From positions 42,236-106,235 of the forward strand of contig JAFEBB010000021.1 of the NCBI GenBank assembly GCA_018266075.1: DNA of 64,000 nucleotides. The letters run 5' to 3'. Positions 60,109 through 64,000 of the stretch are shown piece by piece (position 1 is the first letter of the stretch; every line of letters begins with the position of its first letter). This DNA comes from Deltaproteobacteria bacterium (GTDB lineage Bacteria > Myxococcota > Myxococcia > Myxococcales > SZAS-1). A program made the translations under genes and the position numbers. The notes under the pieces are model-generated. The model ran no database searches and was not told the DNA's origin. It was given only the letters and a program-made list of their open reading frames with translations.

Positions 60109-61266
60109 CTACGCGCGCTCTTGCGTGAGGTGGATGAGCTTGAGCAGCTCATCGCGGTCGGCGTGGCGCATCAAGTACACCTGATCGCCCATCGCGACCG
60201 AGATGGGCGATGGCAGCTCGCGGTAGACCATCAGCGCGGGCCCGAGCTTCTCGACGACCTGGTCGTGCGTGAGCTTGTACTGGTGCGAGCGGCGCCGCGC
60301 GGCATGCGCGCTGTGGTACGGCCGGTCGAACTTGAAGCTCGACAGATCCTCGCCGGTGAGCATGCGCGCCCAGAGCGCGTACAAGTCCACGTCGCAGGCG
60401 TAGTTCATCAGGTCGAGCGTGAAGCCGCCGGGCGGGCGCAGGTTGATCTCCAGCGCCACGTGGCTGCCGTCGGCGAGCTCGAAGAACTCGCAGTGGAAGA
60501 AGCGCTCGCGAACTCCGAACGCGGCCACGGTGCGCCGGCCCACGTCCTCGAGCGCGGGGGGAATGACGCGCCGCGAGTAGTAGGAGACGTCGAGCTGCTG
60601 GTTCACCACCTCCATCACGCCGCTCGAGTACACGTGCGCCGTGGAGAAGATGATGCGGCCTTCGCGATCGACGAGGCCGTCGTAGCTCACCACCTGGCCG
60701 GTGACGAAGCGCTGGGCCACGTAGCCGTCGAGCTTGCGGGCGCACGCCGCCTCGAGCTCCTGCTCGGTGGACACCTTGAACGTCTCGCCGGCGCCGACGC
60801 CGACCTCGGGCTTGAGCACCAGCGGCAGGCCCACGCGCTTGGCGAACTTGCGCAGCGTCGCCGCGTCGGGGGTGGTAGCGAGCTCCGGGTAGGGGATGTT
60901 CGCGCGCTTGTAGACCTCGCCCATGCCGGCCTTGCTGCGGTGGCGATCGGCCTCGGCGGGGCGCTGGCCGAAGATGTCGAAGTCGTCGCGCAGCTTGGCT
61001 TCGAGGCCGAGCCAGTGCTCGTTGTGCGAGTCGACGCGATCGATCTTTCCGTACGTGTTCGTGAAGTGCTGGCAGGTGTTGCGGACGTCGTCGTAGCCCA
61101 TGTGCGGCAGGTAGACGTATTCGCGGAGCGCGTCGCGCAGCTCGGGGCGGAGGTCGTGCGGTGGCGAGTCGCCGATGCCGAACACGTTGGCGCCGCGCGC
61201 CTTGAGCGCGGTGCAGAACAGGTAGAACTGGTGCGGAAAGTTGGGCGAGATGAAGACGACGTTCAT
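60109..61266 (-). CDS. ATP-grasp domain protein (carboxylate-amine ligase type)
   Basis: 385 residues. The N-terminal region is a Rossmann-like pre-ATP-grasp domain (MNVVFISPNFP, NVFGIGDSPP). The ATP-grasp domain (about 105-300) has PLVLKPEVGVGAGETFKV for the P-loop lysine and FFELADGSHVALEINLRPPGG for the metal-binding Glu and Asn. The enzyme should join a carboxylate to an amine or similar, using ATP, but substrates are unknown. The C-terminal part (about 300-385) has a HAARRRSHQYKL helix. The ATG at 61266 has GGGAG upstream. It converges on the esterase and diverges from the lytic transglycosylase with 183 bases between. Confidence 0.85.
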   Translation of the reverse strand: MNVVFISPNFPHQFYLFCTALKARGANVFGIGDSPPHDLRPELRDALREYVYLPHMGYDDVRNTCQHFTNTYGKIDRVDSHNEHWLGLEAKLRDDFDIFGQRPAEADRHRSKAGMGEVYKRANIPYPELATTPDAATLRKFAKRVGLPLVLKPEVGVGAGETFKVSTEQELEAACARKLDGYVAQRFVTGQVVSYDGLVDREGRIIFSTAHVYSSGVMEVVNQQLDVSYYSRRVIPPALEDVGRRTVAAFGVRERFFHCEFFELADGSHVALEINLRPPGGFTLDLMNYACDVDLYALWARMLTGEDLSSFKFDRPYHSAHAARRRSHQYKLTHDQVVEKLGPALMVYRELPSPISVAMGDQVYLMRHADRDELLKLIHLTQERA

Positions 61267-61449
61267 CGTCCGGCTCCCGAAAAAGCGTCCCCACAATTTG
61301 GCCATTGGTGGGGCGGGAAGGGGAGTCCAATCGGTGCGCGCCGGTGTCGGCCGAACGAACCACGACCCACGGCCCACGATCGTGCTCACTGATTGGGCGT
61401 TCAGTGTTTGCGGCTCGCCTGACCGCCATCAACCTCGTTCCAGGTGGCG

Positions 61450-63864
61450 ATGTTGACGTTGGGGCCGAAGGCTCGAATGCTTGGAGCTGGCCGCCTCGGG
61501 AACGCCGTGCTTCGCCTCACCTCAGCGCTTTGTCTTCTCCTCGCGGTTTCGACCGCGCGTGCAGAGTCCGTTGCGCCCGTCGACAATCCCGCCGTGCCCG
61601 CGGTCGCGCCGCGCGAAGTGCCCGAGTTCCACGCGCCGCCGTTCACGGACGCTGAGCTCACGCCGTACCTCTCCGATGCAGCGGGCCAGGCCGCGAAGAA
61701 GCTCTTCGACGCCGGCCGCTATCGCGAGGCGCTGCCCGCGCTCCAGAAGCTTCCGCCGAACATCGCCACGCGCTACCTGAGCGGGCTCTGCCTGCTGCAC
61801 CTCGATCGCAACGCCGAGGCAGGCGCGCTCTTCGCCGCGCTCGCTGCCGACGCGCCCGCGCTTGCCAGCCGCTGCCACTTCCACGCCGCCGTCGCCTTCG
61901 AAGAAGCGCACCAGCTCGACGCCGCCCAGCGCGAGTACGAAGCCGTCGCGCCCGCGGAGAGCGTGTGGGGCGAGGCGCAGCTGGGCCTGGCGCGCGTGCT
62001 GCGCGAGAAGCATGACCTGTTCGGCGCGCTCAGCGCGCTCGCGCCCATCGCGAATCGTCCCTGGCAGAGCGCGGGTCGCGACCTGCAGGCCGAGGCGCTG
62101 GTGTTCATCGCGCAGCTCGCCAACGCCACCAACGACCACGACACCGCCAAGCTCGCCGATCTGGAGCTCTGGAGCGAGCACCCGCTGGCGAAGATCTCCG
62201 AGGCCGCGCTCGCCGACGCCAAGCGCCTCGGGCTGAAGGATCCGTCCAACCTCGAGAAGCTGCGCCGCGCCGAGGTGCTCCTCGACGCCAATCGCAACGA
62301 CGCCGCGCTCGCGCTGCTCAAGCCGCTGCTCACGGTGTGGAAGCTGCCCGAGTCGACCGCGTGCCAGACGCACTTCCTCTACGGCAAGGGTCTGCGCAAG
62401 CAGCGCCAGCACAAGGACGCGCTCGACGCGCTCGAGCCCGTGATCGCCCAGTGCACCGCGGACGCCAGCCTGCGCGCGCGGGCGCTGTACACCGCGGGCT
62501 CGTCGGGATCGATCGTGGCGCCGGAGCGAGGGATCGCCGCGTACACCACGCTCGCGCACGACTATCCGGATCACTCGTTTGCCGACGACGCGCTCTTCTT
62601 CGCCGCCGACATCCAGATGAAGCAAGGCGACATCGAGGGCGCCAAGAGGACGCTCACCACGCTCGTGGACACGCCCGCGTACCGCGATGGCGACTTCCGC
62701 GCGGACGGGCTCTTCCGGCTCTTCTGGCTCGCGCGCCGGGAACAGAAGCTCGAGCGCGGGCTGGCGATCCTGGAGCGCATCATCAACGAGTACGGCGCCA
62801 CGCGCGTCGGCGAGGTGGAGCGTGCGGAGTACTGGCGCGCGCGGACGTTGTCCCAGCTCGGAAGGCACGACGAGTCCGACGAGGCGTATGCCGCGCTGGT
62901 GAGCGCGCACCCGAGCTCGTACTACGCGCTGCTCGCGCGCTCGCGGCTCTCGGAGTGTCACGGCGCACGTGCGGACTCGCTGGCCAGGTCGGTCGAGGCG
63001 CTGCCGCCGCCGTTGCCCTCGCAGCTCCAGCCCGGACGCTTGCGCGAGGAGCCGCACTTCCTGGCGGCCGTCGAGCTCTATCGCGTGGGCCTGCCCGAGG
63101 AGGCTGCCGACGAGCTGGTGGCTGTGCCGCGGGAGCAGCTTCGCGCCGAAGAGACGGACGCGCTGCGGATCATCGTCGAGCTGCTCGCGCGGGCGGGAAA
63201 TGCGCGTGCGGCGCAGGCCATCGCGCGCACGGAGCTCGCGAGCGATCTCGCCGGCTCGCCGACCGCGAGCAACCTGCCGCTGTGGCTGGCCGCCTATCCG
63301 CAAGCGTTCCGGCCCGAGGTTCAAAAGAGCTGCACCGCCGAGCAGGTGGAGCCGGATCTCTTCCAGGCGCTGATCCGCGAGGAGAGCGCGCTGGATCCGC
63401 ACGTCGTCTCGTGGGCCGGTGCGGTGGGGCTGAGCCAGCTCATGCCCGCGACGGCGAAGAGCGTGGCCAAGGAGCTGCACGTGAAGCAGAAGATCGACGT
63501 GGAGACGCTGCAGCAGCCGGAGCTGAACCTCCGGCTCGGCTCGCACTACGTCGGCTCGCTCCTCAAGCGCTTCTCCGGCAATCCCGCGCTGGCGCTCGCC
63601 GCGTACAACGCCGGCGCGGGCGCAGTGGGTGGCTGGCTTCGCGATCGCGGCAGCGAGGACCTGGACGCGTTCGTCGAAGAGATCCCCATTGCCGAGACGC
63701 GCATGTACGTGAAGCGCGTGCTGCAGAGCTTCAACGTGTACCAGCTGCTCTACGCGCGCCGCGCCGAGGCCAGGTTGCCGCGGCAGACGCTCGCGCCGCC
63801 GCGTCCCAAGAGCGCGGCCGCGACCAAGCCTGCGCCGAGCACGGTCACGGCTGCTGCGAACTAA
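61450..63864 (+). CDS. Soluble lytic murein transglycosylase (Slt70-like)
   Basis: 804 residues. A signal peptide ends near ARA (residue 38 or so); a later ATG at 61477 would give a shorter leader. Residues 60-590 are TPR-like helical repeats forming the Slt70-type superhelix. The C-terminal SLT domain (about 630-780) has the catalytic Glu645 in IREESALDP, GAVGLSQLMPAT, and AYNAGAGAV. The enzyme cleaves peptidoglycan glycan strands in the periplasm with formation of 1,6-anhydro ends. AGGTGG precedes the ATG at 61450. The 136 bases after the stop contain no gene, only a hairpin at 63960. Confidence 0.9.
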   Translation: MLTLGPKARMLGAGRLGNAVLRLTSALCLLLAVSTARAESVAPVDNPAVPAVAPREVPEFHAPPFTDAELTPYLSDAAGQAAKKLFDAGRYREALPALQKLPPNIATRYLSGLCLLHLDRNAEAGALFAALAADAPALASRCHFHAAVAFEEAHQLDAAQREYEAVAPAESVWGEAQLGLARVLREKHDLFGALSALAPIANRPWQSAGRDLQAEALVFIAQLANATNDHDTAKLADLELWSEHPLAKISEAALADAKRLGLKDPSNLEKLRRAEVLLDANRNDAALALLKPLLTVWKLPESTACQTHFLYGKGLRKQRQHKDALDALEPVIAQCTADASLRARALYTAGSSGSIVAPERGIAAYTTLAHDYPDHSFADDALFFAADIQMKQGDIEGAKRTLTTLVDTPAYRDGDFRADGLFRLFWLARREQKLERGLAILERIINEYGATRVGEVERAEYWRARTLSQLGRHDESDEAYAALVSAHPSSYYALLARSRLSECHGARADSLARSVEALPPPLPSQLQPGRLREEPHFLAAVELYRVGLPEEAADELVAVPREQLRAEETDALRIIVELLARAGNARAAQAIARTELASDLAGSPTASNLPLWLAAYPQAFRPEVQKSCTAEQVEPDLFQALIREESALDPHVVSWAGAVGLSQLMPATAKSVAKELHVKQKIDVETLQQPELNLRLGSHYVGSLLKRFSGNPALALAAYNAGAGAVGGWLRDRGSEDLDAFVEEIPIAETRMYVKRVLQSFNVYQLLYARRAEARLPRQTLAPPRPKSAAATKPAPSTVTAAAN

Positions 63865-63959
63865 GCCCAGAAATCGGTTGAGTCGATCCTCGCCTCGCTG
63901 GGTCTTTTCGCCCGATCTGTTCGTCCCCAAGGGGAGGCTTCGCACTCGCTGCGTCGTCA

Positions 63960-63975
63960 CGTGCCTTCGGGCACG
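63960..63975. repeat. Small hairpin with TTCG tetraloop near the window end
   Basis: Six perfect base pairs (63960-63965 with 63970-63975) close a TTCG loop, the very stable tetraloop. A pyrimidine-rich stretch follows but no U-tract, so it is at best a weak terminator. Confidence 0.35.
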
Positions 63976-64000
63976 CTCCTCCTCGCTCCTCGACCTCGCC

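Noticed and set aside
61375..61384. CACGATCGTG palindrome between divergent genes
   Set aside because: A ten-base palindrome is expected by chance at this length scale, and no further dyad or promoter pattern supports it as an operator.

Overview
The window is high-GC DNA (most rows near 70% G/C) with densely packed genes and frequent GTG or TTG starts. It has many 4-base start/stop overlaps of the GTGA or ATGA type. It points to a Myxococcota (delta-proteobacterial, myxobacterial) chromosome. Markers are Hanks-type Ser/Thr kinases fused to FHA, GAF and PEGA-like modules, a MYXO-CTERM sorting tail (10184-11578), an AgmX/PglI-type protein (40622-41752), a PATAN response regulator, many lipoproteins with Ser/Thr/Gly or Asp-Ala-Gly spacers, and a MopE-type Cys/Asp motif. 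I see no rRNA, tRNA, CRISPR array, insertion sequence or prophage. No gene-free stretch exceeds 300 bases.

Layout. 1-9617: a membrane TPR-like protein (minus, cut by the window edge) diverges from a signalling run made of kinase-FHA-GAF, membrane pseudokinase, NarL-type regulator, two alpha/beta hydrolases and an Old Yellow Enzyme relative. 9804-16239: a TonB-C-like secreted protein, a NlpC-like Cys-repeat surface protein, Xaa-Pro aminopeptidase, TruB with a small partner, an LPP20-like secreted protein and an rRNA methyltransferase. 16499-20749: a propeller/di-haem lipoprotein closed by a strong terminator, then a tight three-gene acyl-CoA run (B12-binding protein, HMG-CoA-lyase-like, methylglutaconyl-CoA-hydratase-like) pointing to leucine or branched-chain catabolism. 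20750-24285: receiver-PATAN regulator, VOC protein, MshEN-type protein and PilZ protein, a group linked to cyclic-di-GMP.

24492-27576: a four-gene envelope operon (LPP20, FlgT-like, PEGA-like lipoprotein, FecR) ended by a clear terminator. 27715-38081: mostly uncharacterised membrane or secreted proteins, a second PilZ protein, a class I aminotransferase, and a minus-strand run of lipoproteins and a protein with three Fis-like helix-turn-helix units. 38197-42361: a lipoprotein, a HEAT-like membrane protein, a Fur regulator overlapping a TlpA-like thioredoxin lipoprotein, a DUF2277 protein and the AgmX-type protein. 42373-48710: PlsC acyltransferase, a Cys-rich lipoprotein, a third kinase with PEGA-like domains, an SDR oxidoreductase and a hydrolase-like lipoprotein.

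48876-64000: a one-module NRPS (condensation C-lobe only, adenylation, carrier, thioesterase), a DUF3943 outer-membrane protein converging on it, a TPR membrane protein, FtsB-type division protein, a membrane GAF-GGDEF diguanylate cyclase, a lipoprotein, a helical protein of unknown role, an esterase, an ATP-grasp ligase and a soluble lytic transglycosylase. The main themes are envelope remodelling and sensing (kinases, cyclic-di-GMP receptors and a synthase, lipoproteins, peptidoglycan enzymes), with metabolic islands between them. All functional calls come from reading motifs by eye; no database search was possible.
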